From assembly GCA_029212845.1 (NCBI GenBank), contig JARGPD010000001.1, positions 33,881 to 77,739 of the forward strand: a stretch of DNA of 43,859 nt, written 5' to 3'. This stretch comes from Planctomycetota bacterium. GTDB lineage: Bacteria > Planctomycetota > UBA1135 > GCA-002686595. Position numbers and translations under genes: made by a program. Below, piece after piece: positions 10,301 through 17,607 of the stretch. The notes beneath the pieces are model-generated. The model ran no database searches and was not told the origin of the DNA. It was given only the letters and a program-made list of their open reading frames with translations. Positions within the stretch are counted from its first letter, which is position 1; each line of letters starts with the position of its first letter.

Positions 10301-10544
10301 GGTCCCGGATCGAGATCGTGTTCAGGCTGACGGTCGAGAAGTCCACATCCTTGCTGAAGACGAAGTCGATCGGCCGGTTGACCTGCCAGATTGCGCCGGG
10401 CTGAACCGACATGCTTACCAGCTGGAAGCCGTTGCCGACCACACCTTGGTTGGAGCTGCTACCTCCACCACAGGCTGGGGCGATCAGGAGAGCGGCAAGT
10501 GCCGCCAAGCGCACGGGGTTCATTGAAGACTTGAATAGGGTCAT
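7326..10544 (-). CDS. Giant glycine-rich Ig-like lipoprotein, cassette member 3 (paralog of member 4)
   Basis: A 1072-residue protein from the ATG at 10544; a GGAAGG ribosome site lies about 10 bases upstream, while the ATG seven codons further in (10523) has none. Signal peptide ends LLIAPAC (Cys25). It parallels member 4 end to end: IWQVNRPIDFVFSKDVDFST, VRFQPTCP, the strands VVIRGTLDLSGFDRQDVATL, the Gly-rich block at about 495-775 with DEKGCGGAGG and TIGNDHLGGGSGGGSGGH, MYLRNPQLLRDATISL, and the end FIRFEVTFDLDA to ALDFLRLMFRF. The two clearly arose by duplication. Fixed single Cys residues in both (ACP/TCP, GCGG, NCSTTGA/NCAESGT) may form conserved disulfides. Function unknown; probably an outer-membrane-anchored surface protein. 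Confidence 0.88.
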   Translation of the reverse strand: MTLFKSSMNPVRLAALAALLIAPACGGGSSSNQGVVGNGFQLVSMSVQPGAIWQVNRPIDFVFSKDVDFSTVSLNTISIRDLNGMPASGAFELIDSKQVRFQPTCPTLGDLSDSGFKIGGINYQIAVLGLQGGSGLSVESTEGVALKNSQYRTFITPSTATPAVAFIDIKNGPPTPVVRQYAVDGSVINPSDSVTYIETSGGAGAPIEFEFDSATQTFNQPLDQGLNLYSDTSTQLAVLVEFNQPVNPAEANISDDRVYLEALDLAGGPSNWIRVATEVKLDRNCSTTGATLRLQPQGILPQDSELRVVVTTEFEDLVGDRNQLQVDNFAHFRVTAVDFPTLTPTDDGADEINESFNLAAGTFGSIEDNKAPFAEPRAIWKDGQLSAAFAFTGTGGSDGQFDWVVPSGQLVLLDTSGAVTINGGNIGDDMSGLGTFVATKQQQVVGGAVNVRHLVIMPGATIKCQGVNPVKIQASGNVVIRGTLDLSGFDRQDVATLNTGNQPEIGSAGAAGGGSGGTASFLTTTSTPQGGNGFGAWGAPNLGGQGGEAGFGTGGKTQRRPGGGGAGGLGHDATGPTDNLPFGVIAESGWNGGASATGAVSKLKPPKGGLPGALPFQDSSAENDFFGVAYDSVTEVVTVGELNTPWAGGGGGGGGDAVPANSFPHPNWAAGTDEKGCGGAGGGGSLHMLALGNIQFENDGVILANGGKGGAGENTIGNDHLGGGSGGGSGGHIVLEAGSQLVFDGVAANCISARGGQAGKGASGTESTNAGGSGGPGIVQVHVLDPTSNIVFLNPLGTANTLDEVTLPDALQLVPSFGALSKARSQWIAVGNASFNPGGGLDDLTFFFNGVDPATGLVQDLDDDDLVDPLADILGPVSLVAAPALPSIGVGGRTLTVDAASLSGTLDDMYLRNPQLLRDATISLREVGNPSNFVNFNVASATSDIAALTLTLVVDGSPAPALTTFNPAGGVEYVLRPASFRVVTSSQKNFLPDSVAVKFAFESAVAGVDGQPDPSLGGSGWVTDIADINDEVAGTVDFIRFEVTFDLDALGAGLTESSPRPALDFLRLMFRF

Positions 10545-10600
10545 GATGGAGCGACCTTCCGGATGACGATGCGTCACGATGGTTTGGGGGGGAGGGGAGC

Positions 10601-13600
10601 TTACAGGTCCTGGTAGGCGATACCGAGGGACGAGAGCTCGGGGAAGGTGCCGGTGGCGGCGTTGTTGATGAAGGTGATCCGCACCTGGTAGTAGCGGTTG
10701 CCGTCGATCTGGTTGATGTCCGCGGCCCAAGTGCTACCGAGGGTCGTGTCGAAGCCAATGTTCTGGTTGTCGACGGCAGGGTCACCCCAATAGAGGGGGG
10801 AGGCGGGCTTGAGCCCCGACACGTGGGCAGTACCGGGAAGGTCGCCGTACATGTTCAGGATGTCCGCATCGGTCGTGGCGATGTTGTTCATCGTGTCCGC
10901 ACCACGGAAGTGCAGTTGCACCGAGCAGCCCTGGGGCTGCTGGTCGTTGCGCGGCTCGATGACGGGCTCGGCGAAGATCGCGTTGGTCACGACGTTGGCT
11001 TCGTGCCAGTGGGTGTGAACGCGCGACACGCGGATCACGAAGTCCAGCTGACCCATGTAGAAGATGTTGTCCGCACCAGGCAAGGGAGCGCCGAGCGGGG
11101 CCAAGAGGACTTCCTTGTTGAAGTAGCCCGTGGGGACCACCTCGAGGTCGGGGTCCTTGTAGACGTCCTTGCCCGTGGTGTCGACACCGCCACTCGAGAA
11201 GATGCGCATGGTCGGCTGCTTGGGCAGCGCGGTCAGTGCGGTCTGCGGGGTCACGCCGACGGCCCAGACGGGCGCCATGGCGATCGAGGTGTCCAGGCGG
11301 TTGATGCCGATCGCATCGTCCGACGAGTAGCAGCGGAACTCGGTCAAGAGGGGCAGACCGAAGGACGGGATGAAGGTGCCGTCCGGGCAGTACTTGCCGC
11401 TGTACTCCAGCATGTCGTCGCCGTTCTCGTCCCAGTTGTTGTCGAGCACGAGCTGGGAGGAGCCGAAGCTGATGACGGCCGGCGTCGGAGGATCCGTGGT
11501 CCAATCCGTCGGGATAGCAACGAGCACGGAGTTCGGATCGGGATCGATGCCGAAGTCATACAGCACCGGGGGCTCGAGGCCGATCTGCACGTTGCTGCCA
11601 CCACGGGTCAGGGTCGCCGTGTCGCGGAAGGTCCAGTACTTGAACTGGCTCGCCGGCACGCCCGTGTTCACGGGGTACGGGAACATGTTCGCCTGGGTCG
11701 ACGCCTTGAAGATGTCCACCGGGTCGATGAAGTAGCCCGACTCCTTCTTGTGCACCAGGGTGAGCTGGTTGTTGGGGTCCAAGAGGAGGTTCTCCTCGTA
11801 GCTGGTGGCCAGCAAGCCCGACTGGGGGAACACCAGCATGTTCGGGGGAGAGAGGTAGCTCTCGTCGGGGAAGCGACTGGTCAGGGCCAGGGAGACCTGG
11901 AAGTCCGGGTAGAACTCCGAGATCACGTTGGAGCCGATCGGAGCCCAGTTGATGTGCTCGATGTCGATGTTGACGTAGGCCTCGTCCTGGACGTCCAAGC
12001 CCATGTCGAAGTAGCGCCAGAGGCTCATCATCTTGCAACCGAGCGGGTTGAGCGGCTCGGCGAATGTTCCGAGGAGGCCGCCGTTGGCCAGCACGGCATT
12101 GGCGGTGTGCCATGCCGGAACGGTCAGGTTGCGATCGATGACCTGGGAGAAGCGGTCGACAGGCCGCGGGCTGATGGTGCCCCGGACCGCGTCGTACACG
12201 TACTGACCACGAATGTCCGCTTCGCCAGCAGCGATGCCGATGTCGTAGTCGTCCACGATGCTGCCCTTCTGCGGGTCGTCGAAGGCCCGCGCGAAGCGGA
12301 AGGCACGGTGATCGACGCGGTTCGCCGGGGCGCTAGCCACAGTGAAGAACTGGACCCGGGGGAAGAACTTCGCGAGGCCGTTGCCCGCGAGGTCCACAAC
12401 ACCCTCTTCGACGTTGAGCTGGACGAAGAAGTCGTCAGCGGCGCCTTGGACAGGGTGGTAGAAGGGCACCGAGTTGTCGAAGCGGAACTCCTGCAGGTCG
12501 GGAGAGGCCGTGACGTTGCCGACCAGGAGCTGGCGGATTGCCAGGTCATCGACGTCCTCGTCCACGCGCGAGACGACGAAGGAGTCGAAGGGGGTCAGCA
12601 GATCGGGATCCATCGGCTCGCTGAAGCGCAGGATGACGCTCGCGTCGAGTGCGACCTCCTGGTTCGTGCCGATGCCTGCGGGGGGATCGAACTCGACGAA
12701 GCAGTCCGCGCCAATGACACCAGCGGGGTCCCAGCGAGTCGAGTACTGGGCGCCGGACTCGAAGGGCGCGCCGGACTCTTCGGTGAGCGTAGCGACACGC
12801 ACACCAGCGACGACGCCGCCGATCGGGCTCGAGCCGGACTCCGTGACCTCGAGGAACACGCCGGGCTGGGTGATGATGTCCCCCACCTTCGGCGAGGCCG
12901 CGCAGTTGATGTTGAGGTAAGTCAGGTCAACGATGTAGTTGCCAGCCGGCTTGCCGAAGTCCACCGCGACCGAGTTGATCGTGACGGACTGAAGACCGAC
13001 CACTTCGGGGGAGTCCTCATCGGGCATGAAGCCGTTGTGGGGGTCGCCGATCTTCTCGGTCAGACCACCGGTCCGCAGGGCCCGCACGACGTCCTTCGTG
13101 CTGACCGTGCCGTCGATCGGCAGGTTGTCCAGGGCGCCGAGCGGGTGCGCCGTCAGGTTGGACAGCAGGGTGAACTGGCCTGCGCCGAAGTCGGTCGCCG
13201 TCGGGATCCGGAGAGCGAGGTTGGGCATGCTCGTGTTCACGGCACCCGGGAGGCCGAGACCGTTCACCGGAAGGCCAGAGCCGAACGCTTCGGACGCGGT
13301 CACCACCGGGTCGATCTGGATGCGGGTGCTGTAGAACTCGCCAGCCAGCTCAGCCCCGAAGTTCGGGTCCACGGCCAGGCGCGCCTGGAAGGGCAGGTCC
13401 GGGCCGTAACCCGTGAGGACCTTGATGTTCTCAGCGTTGACGGTCGCAGGGTCGATCAGGTCCGACAGGGTCAGGACGATGGTCGAGTTGCGCGGGACCA
13501 TCGAGTAGGGCGGTAGCTCCCAGGCCGCGAGGCTCTTGGTGAGCAGGTCGTCCATCTCCAGGAACAGACGATCGAAGGCCGTCTTGTAGCTGCTGGTGTC

Positions 13601-13963
13601 GAAGTCGTGGAGGATCGTGAGCCGCGTGGTGCGGCTGATCGGGTTCGTCTCCAGGAGGTAGTCCAGGCCATCGCTCTCGATGTCCTGACCGATCACCAGG
13701 TCGCGGTGCAGCAGCGTGCCTGCATCGTCGTAGACCTCGTCGACCAGGCGGCCGAAGGAGATCGACTTGATGAACATCGAGGTGGACTTGCCCGAGGCGT
13801 TCTCCTCGACGACATAGCGGGTGCCGTCACCCTTCTCGAGGATCACACCGATCTCGCCGCCGACGGAGCTCGTCCCCGCCGAAGGGCCACATGCGGGGAG
13901 CAGCAGCCCGACGAGGGCGAGGGACCCAAGGCCCAGGGAACGTTTCATGACTTTCGTGTACAT
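10601..13963 (-). CDS. Giant Ig-like lipoprotein, cassette member 2
   Basis: About 1120 residues. The start is uncertain: ATGs at 13984 (overlapping the upstream stop as TGATG), 13963 and 13948 all precede the signal peptide, none with a clear ribosome site; I take 13963, which gives a basic MYTKVMKRS n-region and lipobox LLLPAC (Cys25). A region near 100-150 (TRLTILHDFDTSSYKTAFDR) and Ig-like segments (VILRFSEPMDPDLLTPFDSF, then DLAGNGLAKFFPRVQFFTV) match member 1. The C-terminal third has strands around FRDTATLTRGGSNVQ and VIRVSRVHTHWHEA, also seen in member 1. It ends RYYQVRITFINNAATGTFPE then LGIAYQDL, the shared C-terminal module. No Gly-rich block. Only 56 bases separate it from member 3, so they are likely cotranscribed. 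Function unknown. Confidence 0.87.
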   Translation of the reverse strand: MYTKVMKRSLGLGSLALVGLLLPACGPSAGTSSVGGEIGVILEKGDGTRYVVEENASGKSTSMFIKSISFGRLVDEVYDDAGTLLHRDLVIGQDIESDGLDYLLETNPISRTTRLTILHDFDTSSYKTAFDRLFLEMDDLLTKSLAAWELPPYSMVPRNSTIVLTLSDLIDPATVNAENIKVLTGYGPDLPFQARLAVDPNFGAELAGEFYSTRIQIDPVVTASEAFGSGLPVNGLGLPGAVNTSMPNLALRIPTATDFGAGQFTLLSNLTAHPLGALDNLPIDGTVSTKDVVRALRTGGLTEKIGDPHNGFMPDEDSPEVVGLQSVTINSVAVDFGKPAGNYIVDLTYLNINCAASPKVGDIITQPGVFLEVTESGSSPIGGVVAGVRVATLTEESGAPFESGAQYSTRWDPAGVIGADCFVEFDPPAGIGTNQEVALDASVILRFSEPMDPDLLTPFDSFVVSRVDEDVDDLAIRQLLVGNVTASPDLQEFRFDNSVPFYHPVQGAADDFFVQLNVEEGVVDLAGNGLAKFFPRVQFFTVASAPANRVDHRAFRFARAFDDPQKGSIVDDYDIGIAAGEADIRGQYVYDAVRGTISPRPVDRFSQVIDRNLTVPAWHTANAVLANGGLLGTFAEPLNPLGCKMMSLWRYFDMGLDVQDEAYVNIDIEHINWAPIGSNVISEFYPDFQVSLALTSRFPDESYLSPPNMLVFPQSGLLATSYEENLLLDPNNQLTLVHKKESGYFIDPVDIFKASTQANMFPYPVNTGVPASQFKYWTFRDTATLTRGGSNVQIGLEPPVLYDFGIDPDPNSVLVAIPTDWTTDPPTPAVISFGSSQLVLDNNWDENGDDMLEYSGKYCPDGTFIPSFGLPLLTEFRCYSSDDAIGINRLDTSIAMAPVWAVGVTPQTALTALPKQPTMRIFSSGGVDTTGKDVYKDPDLEVVPTGYFNKEVLLAPLGAPLPGADNIFYMGQLDFVIRVSRVHTHWHEANVVTNAIFAEPVIEPRNDQQPQGCSVQLHFRGADTMNNIATTDADILNMYGDLPGTAHVSGLKPASPLYWGDPAVDNQNIGFDTTLGSTWAADINQIDGNRYYQVRITFINNAATGTFPELSSLGIAYQDL

Positions 13964-13983
13964 GGCTTGCGTGTGGGAGGGCA

Positions 13984-16900
13984 TCAGGAGTTGCGGAGGA
14001 AGGCCACGCCGAAGGCGGAGAGCTCGGCGGTCAGGCCGGTCTCGGTGTTGGAGATGAAGGTGAACCGAGCCTGAAGCCACTCGGCCCCGTCGACCTGGTC
14101 GATGGTGGTCTTCCAGCTGGGGTCGTTGCCGAGGAAGTCGACCGTCTTGTTCTGCGAGACGAGCGTTCCGTACAGCGGGTACGGGTTCGGCGTGTCGGCG
14201 AGCCAGTTCTCGTCGCCGTAGGCGTTGAGGTAGTCCGCGTTCAGGTCGACCTGGAAGTGCTTCGCTGTCGGCTTCGCGTCCACGTTGAATGCGCCCCGAT
14301 AGTGGACGTTCAGGAAGGAGCCCGACGGCTGGTCCTCGGCGCGCGGCTCGAGGACCGGGTCGAGGTAGTCGGGGCTGTTCTCGGCCGTGTGCAGGAAGCG
14401 GGTGTGGACCCGGCTCACGCGCACGACCACGTCAAGCTGACCGAAGTAGAAGACGTTGTCCTGGGGAGGCGTGGTCGAACCAAGCGGCTGGGGCAGGGCC
14501 GGGTTGGCGTTGTAACCACCCGTCGGCTTGATCTGCGTGTCCGGGTTCTTCGTGATCGGGTTCTGGCTCGTGTCGTAGCCACCCGTCGAGAAGATGCGGA
14601 AGGTCGGCTTCGGCGACGAGTTGATCGCGATCGCGCAGTCCAAGGAGTTCAGGCCGACGCCGTCGTCGGACGGATAGCACTTGTACTCCATGAGGAGCGG
14701 CAGGCCGATGGTCGGGATGTTGCCGCCTGCGGCCCAGTCACCAACGCGCTGACCTTCCGAGGCGCCGTCGATCAGGCCGCGGTCGACCTCGATGAAGGTC
14801 GGGATGCCGTTGCTGAGGCTGCCGCCCTGGGACTGGATCGAGGTGTCACGCCAGGTGTAGTAAACGTACTCGCTGACTTCCTTCTTCCGGTTCATCGGGT
14901 AGGGGATGAACTTGGTGCCTGAGCCGCCCGTGAACACGTCGATCGGGTCGACGAGGTAGCCGATGGCCTTGTTGTGGACGTTGACCTGGCCGTTGACCGG
15001 GTCGGCGAGGACGTTATCGGCGAAGGAAGAGCTCAGGAGACCGGAGCTGATCTTCGTCGGCAGCAGCGAGCTCGGGTTGACGTGCTCGTCGGGCGCGCGG
15101 TCCGAGTGAGAGAGGTTGATCTCGAACTCCTCGAAGAAGTCCGCTTGGACCTGCCCCTGGAGCGGCGCCCAGTTCACACCCTCGACGTCCATGTTGTAGG
15201 TGGACGGGTCGGAGATCGAGTAGCCGACATCGAAGTAGCGGTAGAGGCACATCATGCGGCTACCGAGCGGTGACAGCGGAGTCTGGACGCCCGTCGTCAG
15301 GGCGATCATGCCGCCGGGCACAGCCTGGGTCGGGTCAGCGATGGCCGCCGAACGCTCGACTGGACGCGGGCGGATCAGGCCCAGGATCGGGTCCTGCAGG
15401 AACTGACCTGCGTACTCGGTCAGGGAGACGTCGGTCGCACCATCGAAGAAGGTGTCACCGTCCTCGTTGGGCGCGTTGAAGCGCAGCACGAGGCCGCCGT
15501 TGCGCTCGGTGGGAGCAGCGTCGTCGAGGGTGAACAGGACCTGGTCGGGGAATTCGGCCAGGCCGTTGCCCGCGAGGTCGGTCACCCCGCCGCCTTCGGC
15601 GATCAGGTTGATGAAGTAGGTCTCGGCCGAGCCGTTCGAGTGGTCGAGCGGCAGGGCAGGAACGAAGCGGAACTCCTTAAGGTCGGCCGAGGGAACGACC
15701 TCGCCAACGACGAAGTTGGTGATGCCGAAACCGGTGCTGGTGTTCGTCACCATGAAGGTGTCGAAAGGCTGCATCGAGCTGGGCGCCATCGGCTCACTGA
15801 AGCGAGCGACGACCTGCGCGTCCGGGGAGACGCGCGTCGATGGCAAGGTCCCCGCGAGGGGCGAGAAGGAGAAGAAGCACGACGACAGGTCGCCGGAGCT
15901 CTTGTCGAAGGTCGTCTGGATCTGGGCCGAACCGGGATGGAAGTCGATCGGGTCGCCCGCCAAGAGGCGCACACGAACGGAGGTCAGCTGACCGAGGTCG
16001 GGGGTGCCGGTCGGCAGCAGGACCTCGGCAAAGATGCCGGGCATGCGCAGGACATCACCGGCGGTCAGGGCCGTGGCGCAGGGCAGGGACGCGTACTGGA
16101 AGGAGATCTCGTACTCATCGGTCCCGCCGCCAAGGGCGGGAGAGACGGAGAGCAGGGTTCCGGGCTGGGAGCCCACGAGGCGCGGCGGGTTGAGGTCCAG
16201 CAGGAAGCCATTGTTGGTGTCTCCGGTCAGGATCGTGTCGCCACCCGAGCGCATGCCGCGCAGGACGGGCTTGGAGGGGTCGTCGAAGTCGACCGGGCCG
16301 TTGCCGCTCGAGGTCAAGCCGTTGCCCGCGGGGTTCGTCAGGATCTGGAACTGACCGGCCCCGAAGTTCACCTGGGTCGGGATCTCGATGGCCAGGTTCG
16401 GCAGGCTCGTGGACTTGCTCGCCGGGAAGCCCAGCGAGTTGATCGGCATCAGGCTGCCCTCGGCTTCGAGCTCCGACACCGTCGGGTCGATGATCAGTCG
16501 GGTCGGGCGGAACTCCCCGTTGAAGGTGCCGCCATAGTTCGGGTCGACGATCAGGCGCGCCTCGAAGGGCAGGCTCGGCGGGTTGCCGACCGAGATGCGC
16601 ACCGTGGCGTTGTTGACCGTCCCGGGGTTGATCAGGTCGGACATGCGCACGCCGAGTGCAGCATTGCGAGGGACGAACGAGAACGGGGGCAGGTCGCCGT
16701 CGGGCGACTTCGTCAGCACCGGTCCGAGGTTCTGGTCCAGGCGATCGAAGGCGGTCGCGTAGGCGGCAGTGCCCTTGTTGTGCAGGATCGTCAGGGCGGC
16801 CTGCTCGGTGACCGCGTTGATGACGAGCTGGTAGTCGACGCCGTCGGTGCGGATGTCCTCGCCGATCAGGTAGTTGCGGTGCTGCAGCGTCCCGCCGAAG

Positions 16901-17169
16901 TCGTAGACGTCCACGAGACGCCCCCAGAAGATCTCCTCGATGTACAGCTTCGAAGCCGTACCGCCCCCGTTGTCCTCGGTGAACCAGGAGGTCCCGTCAG
17001 GGTTCGGGTTCTCGGAGCCTAGGGCGCCTCCGGAAGGGCCGCCTCCGCTACCGCCGCTGCATGCGGCCACGCCGAGTGCGAGGATCGCGGGGAGGGCGAC
17101 CTTCTCGAGGCCACGGACCAGGCGCGTGCGCGCATTGGATGCGAAGGGCACCGACTTGGAGTCGAACAT
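13984..17169 (-). CDS. Giant Ig-like lipoprotein, cassette member 1 (paralog of member 2)
   Basis: A 1061-residue protein from the ATG at 17169, with a long basic n-region then LPAILALGVAAC (Cys37 lipidated). The early segment FWGRLVDVYDFGGTLQHRNY and AALTILHNKGTAAYATAFDR align with member 2 (FGRLVDEVYDDAGTLLHRDL; RLTILHDFDTSSYKTAFDR). An SbsA/Big_5 Ig-like domain lies near 440-540 (VVARFSEPMAPSSMQPFDTF, then VTDLAGNGLAEFPDQVLFTL). The C-terminal third contains YTWRDTSIQSQGGSLSNG and VVVRVSRVHTRF, again as in member 2, and the protein ends EWLQARFTFISNTETGLTAE then FGVAFLRNS. It opens the cassette: 438 non-coding bases precede it and the stop TGA overlaps a possible member 2 start. Function unknown. 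This and member 2 form one family, members 3 and 4 another. Confidence 0.88.
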   Translation of the reverse strand: MFDSKSVPFASNARTRLVRGLEKVALPAILALGVAACSGGSGGGPSGGALGSENPNPDGTSWFTEDNGGGTASKLYIEEIFWGRLVDVYDFGGTLQHRNYLIGEDIRTDGVDYQLVINAVTEQAALTILHNKGTAAYATAFDRLDQNLGPVLTKSPDGDLPPFSFVPRNAALGVRMSDLINPGTVNNATVRISVGNPPSLPFEARLIVDPNYGGTFNGEFRPTRLIIDPTVSELEAEGSLMPINSLGFPASKSTSLPNLAIEIPTQVNFGAGQFQILTNPAGNGLTSSGNGPVDFDDPSKPVLRGMRSGGDTILTGDTNNGFLLDLNPPRLVGSQPGTLLSVSPALGGGTDEYEISFQYASLPCATALTAGDVLRMPGIFAEVLLPTGTPDLGQLTSVRVRLLAGDPIDFHPGSAQIQTTFDKSSGDLSSCFFSFSPLAGTLPSTRVSPDAQVVARFSEPMAPSSMQPFDTFMVTNTSTGFGITNFVVGEVVPSADLKEFRFVPALPLDHSNGSAETYFINLIAEGGGVTDLAGNGLAEFPDQVLFTLDDAAPTERNGGLVLRFNAPNEDGDTFFDGATDVSLTEYAGQFLQDPILGLIRPRPVERSAAIADPTQAVPGGMIALTTGVQTPLSPLGSRMMCLYRYFDVGYSISDPSTYNMDVEGVNWAPLQGQVQADFFEEFEINLSHSDRAPDEHVNPSSLLPTKISSGLLSSSFADNVLADPVNGQVNVHNKAIGYLVDPIDVFTGGSGTKFIPYPMNRKKEVSEYVYYTWRDTSIQSQGGSLSNGIPTFIEVDRGLIDGASEGQRVGDWAAGGNIPTIGLPLLMEYKCYPSDDGVGLNSLDCAIAINSSPKPTFRIFSTGGYDTSQNPITKNPDTQIKPTGGYNANPALPQPLGSTTPPQDNVFYFGQLDVVVRVSRVHTRFLHTAENSPDYLDPVLEPRAEDQPSGSFLNVHYRGAFNVDAKPTAKHFQVDLNADYLNAYGDENWLADTPNPYPLYGTLVSQNKTVDFLGNDPSWKTTIDQVDGAEWLQARFTFISNTETGLTAELSAFGVAFLRNS

Positions 17170-17607
17170 GTTCTTCGGACGATTGGGGGGGAAGGTGAGC
17201 TCGGACGGCTCGTCGGAACGGGTGCCGCGCCGACCTCCGAGGCTGAAACCGTAGGAGGCGGCGCTCGGCCGACGCCATGCGCCTAGGGCGCGCGGCGGAT
17301 GAGTTGGCTCTAGACCGAGGGAGCGAGATTGTTTCATTCCTAGATGGCTTGGGCAAGGGTTCGCCGTGGGGAGGACTGTCGGATGGGGGGCGAATCCTGA
17401 TTCTCTGGGGGCACCGACCCATGGTCTACAAGAAGTATGCCGCTGGCCTGCCCAGCCCCGGGCCCTAGGGCCTCTCGGGGGCCCGAAGGGGCCTCATGAC
17501 CCCGCCAGGTCATGCCCTGGCGCGCCTTGAACTGGATCTTTCTGCCCCCCCTGCTAGCCGCCCGTGCGCTAACGCACACCCCCCATTCACCGGTGAACAC
17601 CCACGGA
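17170..17607. other. Non-coding spacer between pyrB and the lipoprotein cassette
   Basis: 438 bases without a credible gene. Its right part carries small hairpins downstream of pyrB, the clearest being CATGACC paired with GGTCATG around a 6-base loop at 17495-17514, without a T-run. The left part should hold the cassette promoter and a 5' leader of about 150 bases. Confidence 0.6.
17328..17356 (-). promoter_or_regulatory. Candidate sigma-70-type promoter for the lipoprotein cassette
   Basis: On the minus strand TTGCCC (17351-17356) is followed after 17 bases by AACAAT (17328-17333), each 4 of 6 to the -35 and -10 consensus. It lies in the AT-richest part of the spacer, about 150 bases upstream of the first cassette gene. 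Weak evidence only. Confidence 0.3.

Noticed and set aside
7968-10526. Long plus-strand open frame of 852 codons opposite lipoprotein member 3
   Set aside because: It mirrors the coding frame of a well-supported minus-strand gene, as usual in GC-rich DNA; no ribosome site, no domain words.
10823-13516. Plus-strand open frame of 897 codons opposite lipoprotein member 2
   Set aside because: Antisense shadow; Val/Asp/Glu/Gly-rich without recognisable motifs.
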